64,000 bases of DNA from Bryobacterales bacterium (GTDB lineage: Bacteria > Acidobacteriota > Terriglobia > Bryobacterales > Bryobacteraceae): contig PLRS01000110.1 of NCBI GenBank assembly GCA_003164035.1, positions 1 to 64,000 on the forward strand, written 5' to 3'. Positions 8,858 to 16,920 of the stretch are shown here, one piece after another. Position numbers and translations under genes: made by a program. Each line of letters opens with the position of its first letter. The stretch's first letter is position 1. A model generated the notes under the pieces. The model was not told the origin of the DNA and ran no database searches. It saw nothing but the letters and a program-made list of their open reading frames with translations.

Positions 8858-9244
8858 ATGCTGAGCGGGCACGCGTCCCTCAGCCGCCGCGAGCGGCAGA
8901 TCATGGATATCCTCTACCGCCAGGGGCGCGCTTCGGCGGCCGAAGTCCGAGAGGGGATGGGCGACGCTCCCAGCTATTCGGCCGTGCGCGCCATGCTCCG
9001 CGTGCTGGAGGAAAAGGGGCACGTCAAACACGTGGAGGCGGGACTAAAGTACGTCTACCTGCCTACGGTGACGCAGGAAAGAGCCAAGCGGTCGGCGGTA
9101 AAGCACCTGTTGGACACGTTTTTCCAGGGAGCCCCGGACCAGATTGTGGCTACCCTGCTGGACGTTTCTTCCACTCGCCTCACCGGCGAAGAACTGGGGC
9201 GAATGGCGGCGTTGATCGAACAAGCCCGCAAGGAGGGCAAATAA
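8858..9244 (+). CDS. blaI: BlaI/MecI/CopY-family transcriptional repressor
   Basis: 128-residue winged-helix repressor. The segment 'LSRRERQIMDILYRQGRASA' and the recognition region 'SYSAVRAMLRVLEEKGHV' are typical of BlaI/MecI. The C-terminal dimerisation helices end in 'LIEQARKEGK'. AGGAG is placed 5 bases before the ATG. It ends immediately before the M56 peptidase start (the next ATG follows its stop directly), the classic blaI-blaR1 order. It probably represses both genes until the membrane peptidase is activated. Confidence 0.9.
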   Translation: MLSGHASLSRRERQIMDILYRQGRASAAEVREGMGDAPSYSAVRAMLRVLEEKGHVKHVEAGLKYVYLPTVTQERAKRSAVKHLLDTFFQGAPDQIVATLLDVSSTRLTGEELGRMAALIEQARKEGK

Positions 9245-11203
9245 ATGTCGATCGGGAACGAATCGGCGTGGGCGGCGATGGCTGCCTCGGCCGCGGTGAA
9301 GAGCATGGTGATTCTGGCCGCGGCCTGGCTGGCGGCGAAGTGTATGCGGCGCTCGTCGGCGGCAACGCGCCACTTGCTGTGGATGGTGGCGTGGGCGGCC
9401 ATCGTTGCCGTGCCGGTGCTGTCGGTGGCATTGCCGGCGTGGCGCCTGCCATTCGCGATGGTGCCCGGCATCACGTTTGACGTGAGGGCGTCCGGGTCGG
9501 TGCCCTCGCCGGCCCATTCACTGGCCGCTTCCAGCGCTCCGGTTCACGTGCCGCCAGCCTTGCCCGCGAGTCCGCGCCCGGACTGGGTGCTCGGGCTGCT
9601 GCTGCTGTGGGGCGCCGGCGCGGCGATCATGATGGCGCGAACGCTGGCAGCCGGCCTGGCGCTGTCGCATCTCGGGCCGGCCTCCAGTTGGCAAGCCCAG
9701 GCCGAGGAGGCGGCGCGTGCTATGGACATTCCGACAACGCCGCGCGCACGCCAATCCGCGTCCGGTAGCATGCCGATGGCCTTCGGAATTCTCCGCCCCG
9801 CCGTTTGCCTGCCAGAGGATGCCGCAAGTTGGAGCGAAGAGCGCCGGCGCATGGTGCTGGTGCATGAGATGGCGCACATTCGCCGCGGCGATACGGTATG
9901 GCACGCGGCGGCGCGCTTCGCCCTGAGCATCTATTGGTGGAATCCGCTGGCGTGGACCGCGTGGCGCGAGTGCCTGAAGGAAGCCGAGACGGCGGCTGAC
10001 GACCTGGTGCTGGCGGCCGGCGCCCGCGCTTCCGACTATGCTGCGCTGCTGCTCGATGTCGCCCGCGAGTTCACGGCGCTCGCGGCTGGCGCACCGGCGG
10101 CGCTGGCCATGGCGCGTCGCTCACAGTTGGAGGGCCGGCTGATCGCGATACTGGACGAGCGCGCCAATCGGCGGCCGCGCACGCGGGCGGCCGCGGCTGT
10201 CGCGATCCTGGCCGCGGTGCTGGTGGTGCCCTTGGCCGCTGTGCACGGGCAGGACGATGCCGCGTCGGCGCAGGTTCCCGCCGATATCGACGCCACCATC
10301 CGCAAGGCGATCGAACAGAAGACCCACGACGTGCTCGACCAAGCGGCAAGGGCCGCCGAACGCCAGCGCCAGTACGATGTCGCGCAAAAGCTGCTTGACT
10401 CTTCCCTGCAAATTCGCCAGCAACAGGCCGGCGCCAACAGCGCGGAATATGCCGAAGGCTTGATACAGCTTGGCGAGTTGGCGATGCGGCGGGGCGATCA
10501 GGCCGAGTCTTACTTCGGGCAAGCGGCCCAGGTGTTCGGCGACACACTCGCCGCGGCCCGCCCGCTCCTGTCATTGGGAATCGCTCAGCTCGTGAGAAAG
10601 AACTACGACCAGGCACTCGAAACCTTTCAGCGGGCGGAAGTGCTTGACCCCGGGCGCGCCGCAATGGCGACCGCCTGGATGGCGGTAGCTCGTTCGCACC
10701 AATCCGATGACGCCGAGCAGGCCGAAACGCTGTATCGCCAGGCGCTGTCCCTGGCTACGCCCGATTCCACCGATGCCGCCGTGATTTCGCGGATGCTGGC
10801 CGGATACCTCGCGAACCAGGGTCGCACAGCCGAAGCCGACGAGCTGAAGGCCAGTGTGAACAAGCCTCTCGCACTCCCCCGGGCCACCTATGAGGTCCTG
10901 GGACCAGGCGGCGGCGTCTATAGAGTCGGCGGAGGGGTTTCCCCGCCCACACTCACGTACAAGGTCGAGCCGGAGTACAGCCAGGAAGCCCGCGTCGCCA
11001 AGTACCAGGGGACGGTCACGCTCTACGTCGAGATCGGCCCCGACGGACTGGGGCACAACATGCAAGTGACTCAGGGCTTGGGACTGGGGCTGGACGAACG
11101 CGCGGTGGAAGCCGTCAGCCAGTGGAAGTTCCAGCCGGGCACCAAGGACGGCCAGGCGGTAACCGTGGCGGCGACGATTCAGGTGAATTTCAGACTGCTG
11201 TAA
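9245..11203 (+). CDS. BlaR1-type M56 metallopeptidase with TPR segment and TonB C-terminal domain
   Basis: 652 residues. The N-terminal third has membrane helices and the M56 zinc-peptidase motif H207-E-M-A-H211, followed by 'EAETAADDLVL', which contributes the third ligand. A further hydrophobic helix ('AAAVAILAAVLVVPLAAV') leads to a periplasmic part with TPR-like helices (about residues 350-550) and a TonB-C/energy-transducer domain at the end ('PEYSQEARVAKYQGTVTLYV', 'WKFQPGTKDG'). The known role of M56 BlaR1 proteins is to sense a ligand and cleave BlaI. Here a TonB-like domain replaces the penicillin-binding sensor, so the signal is probably not a beta-lactam. Confidence 0.87.
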   Translation: MSIGNESAWAAMAASAAVKSMVILAAAWLAAKCMRRSSAATRHLLWMVAWAAIVAVPVLSVALPAWRLPFAMVPGITFDVRASGSVPSPAHSLAASSAPVHVPPALPASPRPDWVLGLLLLWGAGAAIMMARTLAAGLALSHLGPASSWQAQAEEAARAMDIPTTPRARQSASGSMPMAFGILRPAVCLPEDAASWSEERRRMVLVHEMAHIRRGDTVWHAAARFALSIYWWNPLAWTAWRECLKEAETAADDLVLAAGARASDYAALLLDVAREFTALAAGAPAALAMARRSQLEGRLIAILDERANRRPRTRAAAAVAILAAVLVVPLAAVHGQDDAASAQVPADIDATIRKAIEQKTHDVLDQAARAAERQRQYDVAQKLLDSSLQIRQQQAGANSAEYAEGLIQLGELAMRRGDQAESYFGQAAQVFGDTLAAARPLLSLGIAQLVRKNYDQALETFQRAEVLDPGRAAMATAWMAVARSHQSDDAEQAETLYRQALSLATPDSTDAAVISRMLAGYLANQGRTAEADELKASVNKPLALPRATYEVLGPGGGVYRVGGGVSPPTLTYKVEPEYSQEARVAKYQGTVTLYVEIGPDGLGHNMQVTQGLGLGLDERAVEAVSQWKFQPGTKDGQAVTVAATIQVNFRLL

Positions 11204-11274
11204 CAGGGCCTGCCGAGCGTGCGGCGTACCGTCGGTTAGTACCCCATTTCGCAGTTACGGCCACGTATGAAGAA

Positions 11275-11340
11275 AACCGCTCCCTGGCGGTTGCGGCTCG
11301 GTAACGCTCGTTTCCGAGCCGCGACCGCCAGTGAGCGGTT
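11275..11340. repeat. large GC-rich hairpin, dispersed family copy 1
   Basis: Arms 11275-11301 and 11314-11340 (27 bases each) are near-perfect inverted repeats around a 12-base loop. The core 'ccgagccgcgaccgc' recurs at 28574 and, inverted, near 28650, so this is a dispersed element rather than a simple terminator. It fills the gap after the M56 gene. Confidence 0.7.
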
Positions 11341-11378
11341 GCCCGGAAATACGTTAACGAACTTATGAAGCTGTGTAC

Positions 11379-11663
11379 TTAATGAGTTTTCTGCTGAACT
11401 TTGTCCGCGCCCTTTCCAACTTCTTTCGCACCTTTGTTGGCGGCCGACTTCGCGCCCTTTTTCGCTTTCTGTCCGGCCTTCGTGGCTTCTTTTGTGCCGG
11501 CTTTGCCCGCGTTCTTACCGGCTTTGGTGGCATCCTTGCCGGCAGCTTTTGCGTCGTGTCCGGCCTGGTGAGCGTCCTGGGAAGCTGTCTGGGCGCGGGA
11601 GAGCACGGCCGACGGGCCGGCGAGAAGAAGCAAGGCGAAGCTGAATGTGAACAGTTGTCTCAT
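11379..11663 (-). CDS. secreted lysine/alanine-rich (histone H1-like) small protein
   Basis: 94 residues from the ATG at 11663: a signal peptide (MRQLFTFSFALLLLAGPSAV) followed by a low-complexity tail of K-A-G-x repeats ('AGKDATKAGKNAGKAGTKEA'). The composition resembles histone H1 or AlgP C-terminal tails, but the signal peptide predicts export. The frame extends eight codons upstream; the start chosen gives a clean signal peptide. Function unknown. Confidence 0.6.
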   Translation of the reverse strand: MRQLFTFSFALLLLAGPSAVLSRAQTASQDAHQAGHDAKAAGKDATKAGKNAGKAGTKEATKAGQKAKKGAKSAANKGAKEVGKGADKVQQKTH

Positions 11664-11800
11664 ACCGCTGGTAGAGCAGGAACGCAACCAATGTGCGTTT
11701 CATCACGGCTGCTCACCAGAGGAGGGGCGCAGTCCGGGGCAGCGAGGCGGGGACCCATCCGCCCCAGGAACCACTCGGGCGCTGCGGTGTCAATATCTTT

Positions 11801-12208
11801 ATGATTCCATCGGCCAAGCACATCCTGATCGCTGGATTGTTATTCCAAGTGGCCTTTGCGTCCGAACCGGGTCCCCCGAGACAAATGCGGGCCCTTGGCT
11901 CGCGGGAGCTTGAGGCGAGGGCGACCTCCTGCGTGGGGCCGAGATTTCCAGCACAGGCTCGTGAAGCAAAAATCGAGGGATACGTTGGATTGAGTCTACT
12001 GGTCGGCGTTGAGGGGAACGTCCTTCACGTCGATCCGATCAGAAGGCGCTCAATCCTGATTGGCTCGGCTGTCGATGCAGCCCGCCAGTGGACCTTCCGA
12101 CCGATTGTGCTGAACGGCAAAGCCATCGAGTACTGTGGCACGCTGGAATTTCACTACGCGACGAGCGGCGAGCGGAAGCAGGCTGACTCGTGCTTGGAAG
12201 CACGATGA
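11801..12208 (+). CDS. small exported protein with TonB-C-like domain
   Basis: 135 residues from the ATG at 11801. The first 20 or so form a signal peptide ('HILIAGLLFQVAFA'). The rest resembles the TonB C-terminal/energy-transducer fold: 'FPAQAREAKIEGYVGLSLLV', then 'AVDAARQWTFRPIVLNGKAI'. The same fold ends the M56 protein just upstream. The frame stays open upstream to 11693, but that part shows no signal-like character. No clear ribosome-binding site. Function unknown. Confidence 0.6.
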   Translation: MIPSAKHILIAGLLFQVAFASEPGPPRQMRALGSRELEARATSCVGPRFPAQAREAKIEGYVGLSLLVGVEGNVLHVDPIRRRSILIGSAVDAARQWTFRPIVLNGKAIEYCGTLEFHYATSGERKQADSCLEAR

Positions 12209-12428
12209 TGGGTAGATCTTGAGGCGTCCTTCGGCGCAGCCTCCGATATGCTCCCGATAGCTGGGCATGCCGGAAACCTGCCGCTTGACCGCATCGCGTC
12301 GCATGCGAAGGGTTGCGCCGGTGGCAGGTCCGTCCTCCGTCGACCACTCGGAAGCCTGCCCATACCACTGCAATGCAACTCAGGGCAGACCACGAAACGC
12401 GATGGTCTGCCCCACGGAGCCATGGAGG

Positions 12429-13217
12429 CTATTCCTCGAAAGTCGCCACGGCGCGGCCGAAGTGAATCTCGTCGCCGGGCTCCAGCTTGGCGCCGCGGGA
12501 GTTGCGATGGACTTCGTGGCTCATGCCGTCGCGCACGATCCAGGTGCCGCATTCGGGGGTGCGAGCGCCGCCGCGGGGATACCAGCGGTCGTTGTAGAGG
12601 CGGTATTCGCCGGTCAATTTGTCGTAACGGATGTGGGCGTGTTCGCGCGAGACGGAGCGGTTGATTTCGTTGTCGTCTTCAAACGCCAGGTCGTTGCGGC
12701 GGAACAGTCCTTCGTTGCGGTAGACATCCACGGTGCGGCCGACGTTGACGCGGGCCTTGTCCAGGCGCAGTTCGGCCAGGTTGGCTTTGCCTTCGCGAAC
12801 CACCAGGCGGGCCGGAGCGCGATCGGCGGCGGCGCGCTCCTGGGAGCGGGCTTCCACCTGGAACCAGTCTTCGCCGCGCTGCGGCAGGCCGGCGACGGCG
12901 TTCACTTCCACGCGCAGGTTGTCCGGATAGCGGCAGCCGGCATCGCGCAGGGCGTTGCGGGCTTCCCGCTCCAGGTAACGGCGAAAGAAGCGGCCGGCGA
13001 AGACGTCTTGCCCTTCTTCATCCACGCCGCGCAGTTCCACCAGCAGCAGGTCGAACGGAAATACTTTCTTGCCGCCGGAGCGATAGCTCTTGGAATGGAT
13101 ATGGTCGATCACCGCCAGGCGGATTTCGGCCACCTCCGGCGGTTCGTCCCGCTTCTGCGCCAGAGGCGCTTCGAAAACTGTCTGGCCGAAACGTTCCAGA
13201 AAATCGCCCAGCTTCAT
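12429..13217 (-). CDS. FHA-domain protein
   Basis: 262 residues. The N-terminal 120 or so are of unknown type, starting MKLGDFLERF. The C-terminal half is a forkhead-associated phosphothreonine-binding domain: 'VNVGRTVDVY', the S-x-x-H of 'SVSREHAHIRYD', and a final 'LEPGDEIHFGRAVATF'. GGAGG lies 8 bases before the ATG. It lies downstream of the kinase/SEDS-PBP cluster on the same strand, so it is a plausible phospho-dependent partner of the kinase, though a 450-base repeat-rich gap separates them. Confidence 0.8.
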   Translation of the reverse strand: MKLGDFLERFGQTVFEAPLAQKRDEPPEVAEIRLAVIDHIHSKSYRSGGKKVFPFDLLLVELRGVDEEGQDVFAGRFFRRYLEREARNALRDAGCRYPDNLRVEVNAVAGLPQRGEDWFQVEARSQERAAADRAPARLVVREGKANLAELRLDKARVNVGRTVDVYRNEGLFRRNDLAFEDDNEINRSVSREHAHIRYDKLTGEYRLYNDRWYPRGGARTPECGTWIVRDGMSHEVHRNSRGAKLEPGDEIHFGRAVATFEE

Positions 13218-13347
13218 GATTGGGACCTCCGAAATGCGGCATTGCGCGGCCGAAAAATACCGGCGACGAGATCGCCGGCGCTACGAAGAAAAACAACGTC
13301 GGCCCGGAAGCCGACGTTGCAGACTGCCAAGCCCGCCTGCGTAAATA

Positions 13348-13467
13348 GTGGGGCGGGCAATTCTGCCCGCAGCCGCCTTTTTAGGCGGCTCGTTCGAGGT
13401 GCAACGAGTCTTCCCGCCAGGCGGGAGCCGGCTAAAAGCCGGCCGCAGCCAGAATTGGCTGCCCCAC
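13348..13467. repeat. cluster of consecutive hairpins bounded by an outer inverted repeat
   Basis: Within the 13218-13674 gene-free gap, at least four hairpins follow one another: gcgggc-aattct-gcccgc (13353-13370), agccgcc-tttttt-ggcggct type (13371-13390), gccggc-ttaaa-gccggc type (13427-13443) and cagcca-gaat-tggctg (about 13446-13461). All lie between gtggggc (13348) and gccccac (13461). This looks like a composite REP/MITE-like element. No gene is visible in the gap. Confidence 0.65.
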
Positions 13468-13556
13468 GATCTGTGCGGAACGTCGCCCTAATGGAAAAGT
13501 ATGCGGCATTGGACTGAAGACTGAGAACCTGTGAGAGAAACTCGCCAAAACACCCT

Positions 13557-13630
13557 GGGCAGGCGGAACCGCCTGCCCCACCATTGAGAGCGCGGCACTT
13601 GCTTTGGTGGCGCAGGCGGTTCCGCCTGCG
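13557..13630. repeat. second palindromic element in the same gap
   Basis: Two hairpins with related stems, gggcaggcgg-aa-ccgcctgccc (13557-13578) and cgcaggcgg-tt-ccgcctgcg (13611-13630), are separated by about 32 bases. This is the same paired-palindrome layout as the element at 3967-4034 but with a different stem. Confidence 0.65.
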
Positions 13631-13674
13631 ATTTGTGATTTTTTCACAAGTACTGAGAGTCCGATCCACGATCC

Positions 13675-16600
13675 TCATGGCAAAATCCCCAATTGCGCGG
13701 CGGCTTCCATGACTTCGCGCGCCACCGGGGCGGCTACGCGGGCGCCGTAGCCGCCGCGTTCCACCACCACGGCAAAGGCGATGCGCCGCGAGGCGTCGCC
13801 ATCGTAGGGGGCGAAGCCGGCGAACCAGGAGTGCGGCATGCCTTCGTCGAGCTGCGCCGTTCCGGTCTTGCCGGCGAAAGCGATGGTGGCTCCGGCCATA
13901 GCGTTGCGCGCGGTGCCTTCGGTGACGACGCGGCGCATGGCGCCGGCCAGAAAATCGGCCTGCGCGGGGGGCAGCACGTCGAGCGGCGCGTCGTTACGGG
14001 GATTGGCGGCGCCCGAGATCCAGCGGCCCTCCGGCATGCGTCCGCCGGCGGCGATAGTGGCGGCCACGCGCGCCATCTTGAAGGGCGAAATCAGCACCGG
14101 GCCCTGCCCGTAAGCGGCAAAAGGCAGCGCTTTGCGCAATTCGCGGATGTCGCCGGTGTCGATGCCGAGGCGCGCGGCGGTCGCGGCCAGCGCATCGCTG
14201 CCCACGTCATGCACGCCCAACTGGGCGAAATACGCGTTGCAGGAAACCGCGATGGCCTGCCCCATATCGAGCGTGCCGTGGGCGTGGTCGCCGATATCAT
14301 CTTTGATTGGACGGTTCCAGCCGGGAATGGTATTGCCGGCGCGCCCGTCGGGCAGGGTGTGGCACAGGTAGGTGCGACGGGTCAGACCGGGATTGGCGCG
14401 CAGGGCGGCCATGGCTGTAACCAATTTGAAAGTCGAGCCAGGCGGGTATTCACCGTAGCGGGCGCGGTCCAGCAGTTCGTCCGGCGTGGGCGCGGCGGTG
14501 CGCGTGCCCGGCGGCGCGGGTTCGGGTTCGCTCACCAGCGCCAGCACGTCGCCGGTGGCGGCCGACATCACCACCACGGCGCCTTTTGTCTCCCCGGTCG
14601 CGGCCATGTGTTTGAGCAGGATTTCGCGCGCCTTCAGTTGCAGCCGCGCATCCAGCGTCAGATGCACGTTCCGGTCGCGAGCGAGCACGCGCGCCATGGC
14701 CGGGTTGCCGGGCTCGTGCCGGTAGCGCACCAGGCCGGCCAGTTCGGCAAAATCGTAGCCCTGGAGGGTGCGGTTCGAATCGTGCTCGACGAGCGAGGCG
14801 TTGGTGGCGTGAAAGTTTTCGGCGGTGCGCAGGTCGCCGGTGACGTGCTCGACAGCGGGTCCGATGGGATAGTGGCGGCTGTCCAGACGGGCGCAGACGG
14901 CCTCGATGGATATCCCCATACCTTCATATTCGGCGCGATGGCGCACCAGTTCGTCCCAACTGCTGGTGGCAAGTGGAATGCCGTTGCGGTCGTAAATCGT
15001 GCCGCGAGGGATCTCACGGGCGATCGAGTTGAGCCGCGGATTGTGCTGCGGACGCTTGACGCCGTCCTCCTCGAAAGAGTTGGCGTCGCGCGCCAGGAAT
15101 TGGCGGTCTTCGAAGACCTGGTAACGGGCCGCCGCGGCCACCAGCACCACGGCCATCCCTGCGAGAGCCAGCTTGAGCGAGCGAAGCGGCAGGCGCAGCA
15201 GGTCGTCGAGCGGTTCCTGGCGGAGATCGGCCGAGATGGAGGCGACGACGGCGAAGATCAGGAAATTGGCCAGCATGGCGGTATTGCCGGAGCTGAGAAA
15301 CGGCGACACCACGCCAGAGAGCGGCAACAGGCCCAACACACCGGAGCTGATCAGCAGCATTTCATAGGCGATGAGGCAGGCCAGGCCCAACGCCAGAAAG
15401 AAGCCGAAATGGGTTTCGGCGCGAGACGCCGCGCGCAGGGCACGGGCCACCAGGAAGCCGACGAGCAGAATCACGGCGACCACGCCGGCGAATCCCCATT
15501 CTTCCCCAACCGCCGGCAGCACCAGGTCTGTATTGCCCGCCGGAATCATTTCCGGATCGCCCCATCCAGGGCCGGAACCGGTAGGCCCGCCGGTGGAGAA
15601 CGCCCAGATGGCGTGGGCCAGTTGGTTCCCGCCATGAACGTCGTTATCCCACGGCGCCAGCCACATATCGATGCGCTCGACGACGGTTTTCGGCTGGCCC
15701 ATCCGGTAGCCCACGAAGACCGCGCCGGTCATCAGCACCAGCCCCGCTAGCGCCAGAGGCAAACGGCCGCGAGCTACGCTGAACATGGAAAGGAACAGGA
15801 AGATGGTGACCAGCGCGGGCCCAAGATCTTTCAGGACGAAGAACATGGCGACGGCGGCGGCGACGCCCACCACCACCGGCGCGACGTGCTCCAGCCGGGG
15901 TACGCCGAAGCGGCGGAACAGCTTCGGGAACAGACGCCGCTCGCGCAGGTCGCGCAGGCGTTCCCAGTTGCGCGTGCAATAGCCGGCCAGAAAGAGCACC
16001 AGCAGGATCTTGATCAGCTCCACCGGCTGGAAGATGCCGAGATTCACTTTGGCGTCGTTGCCGGCCGGGCCGCGGCCGAAGCGCAGCAGCAAGCCGAACA
16101 GAGCGATCGCCGCGAACAGCGGCGTGTAGCACCAATCCGAGAGACGGCGATAATCGCTCCACGGCAGCGCGGCCGCGGCCAGCAGCAGGCAGCCCAGAAA
16201 GACGCCGAGGGCGAACTTGTGAAACTCGAGGGTATCGCGCAGCGGGTCGCGCATGCTGGTCATGAGCATCAAGCCGATGCCGGTGAGAAGGTGTAAGGCC
16301 GGCAACAGGGCGCGGTCGCCGCCGAAGCGTCCCGCCCGCCACGCCAACGCCACCAGGTAGAACCCGGCGAAATAGAGCGCCACCCAGCGCAGATATTGCG
16401 CGCGGAATTGGGCCGGGGTGCGGACGATCATGAACGGTTTCAGCTTGGCGATAGGCAGCAGGGCAATGCGTTGCGGCGGATGAGGGCGCGCGGCGAGCTG
16501 CTGGAAGCGCTGGCGCAGGCTGTCCCAGCGAGGGTCGGCATCGATTTCCTGGCGGGTCACGCGCAGCGCGGCCAGCGCACCGACGTTCGCCAGCGGCCTG

Positions 16601-16920
16601 GTTCGCTGGAGGAATTCGAAGGTCTTTTCCGCCGCCAGGGCGCGCTCGTCGCGATTGGGAAACGGTTCAAGCAGCGGCAGCAGCTCGTCCGCCGTAGCGA
16701 CGGTATTCAAATTCACCAGCCGCTCGGCGCCCGCGAAGGAGTACGACTTGGAAGCGAAGACCATGGCGAGGCCGGCGGCCACCAGCAGCGAGGCGCCGAC
16801 GAGCCAGACCATTTCGCCTTTCGCCGGCTTCTGTTTTCGGGCGGCCTGAACGCGGGCTGCCACCCGGCTTTGCTCCAGGCGGTGCTCGCCGCTTTCGGCC
16901 CAACTACGGGTTACCGCCAT
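13675..16920 (-). CDS. SEDS peptidoglycan polymerase fused to class B penicillin-binding protein
   Basis: 1081 residues in one chain. Roughly residues 35-590 are a multi-helix SEDS protein (FtsW/RodA family glycosyltransferase that polymerises lipid II), including 'FQPVELIKILLVLFLAGY', 'KDLGPALVTIFLF' and 'VFVGYRMGQPKTVVERIDMW'. After a last helix, residues about 620-1081 are a transpeptidase with S829-T-F-K832, S893-C-N895 and K1018-T-G-T. In most bacteria these are two partner proteins (RodA-PBP2, FtsW-PBP3). It overlaps the kinase stop by 10 bases, so synthesis is likely coupled to the signalling genes upstream. Confidence 0.93.
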   Translation of the reverse strand: MAVTRSWAESGEHRLEQSRVAARVQAARKQKPAKGEMVWLVGASLLVAAGLAMVFASKSYSFAGAERLVNLNTVATADELLPLLEPFPNRDERALAAEKTFEFLQRTRPLANVGALAALRVTRQEIDADPRWDSLRQRFQQLAARPHPPQRIALLPIAKLKPFMIVRTPAQFRAQYLRWVALYFAGFYLVALAWRAGRFGGDRALLPALHLLTGIGLMLMTSMRDPLRDTLEFHKFALGVFLGCLLLAAAALPWSDYRRLSDWCYTPLFAAIALFGLLLRFGRGPAGNDAKVNLGIFQPVELIKILLVLFLAGYCTRNWERLRDLRERRLFPKLFRRFGVPRLEHVAPVVVGVAAAVAMFFVLKDLGPALVTIFLFLSMFSVARGRLPLALAGLVLMTGAVFVGYRMGQPKTVVERIDMWLAPWDNDVHGGNQLAHAIWAFSTGGPTGSGPGWGDPEMIPAGNTDLVLPAVGEEWGFAGVVAVILLVGFLVARALRAASRAETHFGFFLALGLACLIAYEMLLISSGVLGLLPLSGVVSPFLSSGNTAMLANFLIFAVVASISADLRQEPLDDLLRLPLRSLKLALAGMAVVLVAAAARYQVFEDRQFLARDANSFEEDGVKRPQHNPRLNSIAREIPRGTIYDRNGIPLATSSWDELVRHRAEYEGMGISIEAVCARLDSRHYPIGPAVEHVTGDLRTAENFHATNASLVEHDSNRTLQGYDFAELAGLVRYRHEPGNPAMARVLARDRNVHLTLDARLQLKAREILLKHMAATGETKGAVVVMSAATGDVLALVSEPEPAPPGTRTAAPTPDELLDRARYGEYPPGSTFKLVTAMAALRANPGLTRRTYLCHTLPDGRAGNTIPGWNRPIKDDIGDHAHGTLDMGQAIAVSCNAYFAQLGVHDVGSDALAATAARLGIDTGDIRELRKALPFAAYGQGPVLISPFKMARVAATIAAGGRMPEGRWISGAANPRNDAPLDVLPPAQADFLAGAMRRVVTEGTARNAMAGATIAFAGKTGTAQLDEGMPHSWFAGFAPYDGDASRRIAFAVVVERGGYGARVAAPVAREVMEAAAQLGILP

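Noticed and set aside
12050-12373. 107-codon minus-strand frame after the TonB-like gene
   Set aside because: It lies largely antisense to the TonB-like coding sequence and has no domain or convincing start.
13693-15750. 685-codon open frame on the plus strand opposite the SEDS-PBP gene
   Set aside because: Product is histidine/glycine/arginine-rich with no domain; it mirrors a clearly coding minus-strand gene. A GC-rich antisense shadow.
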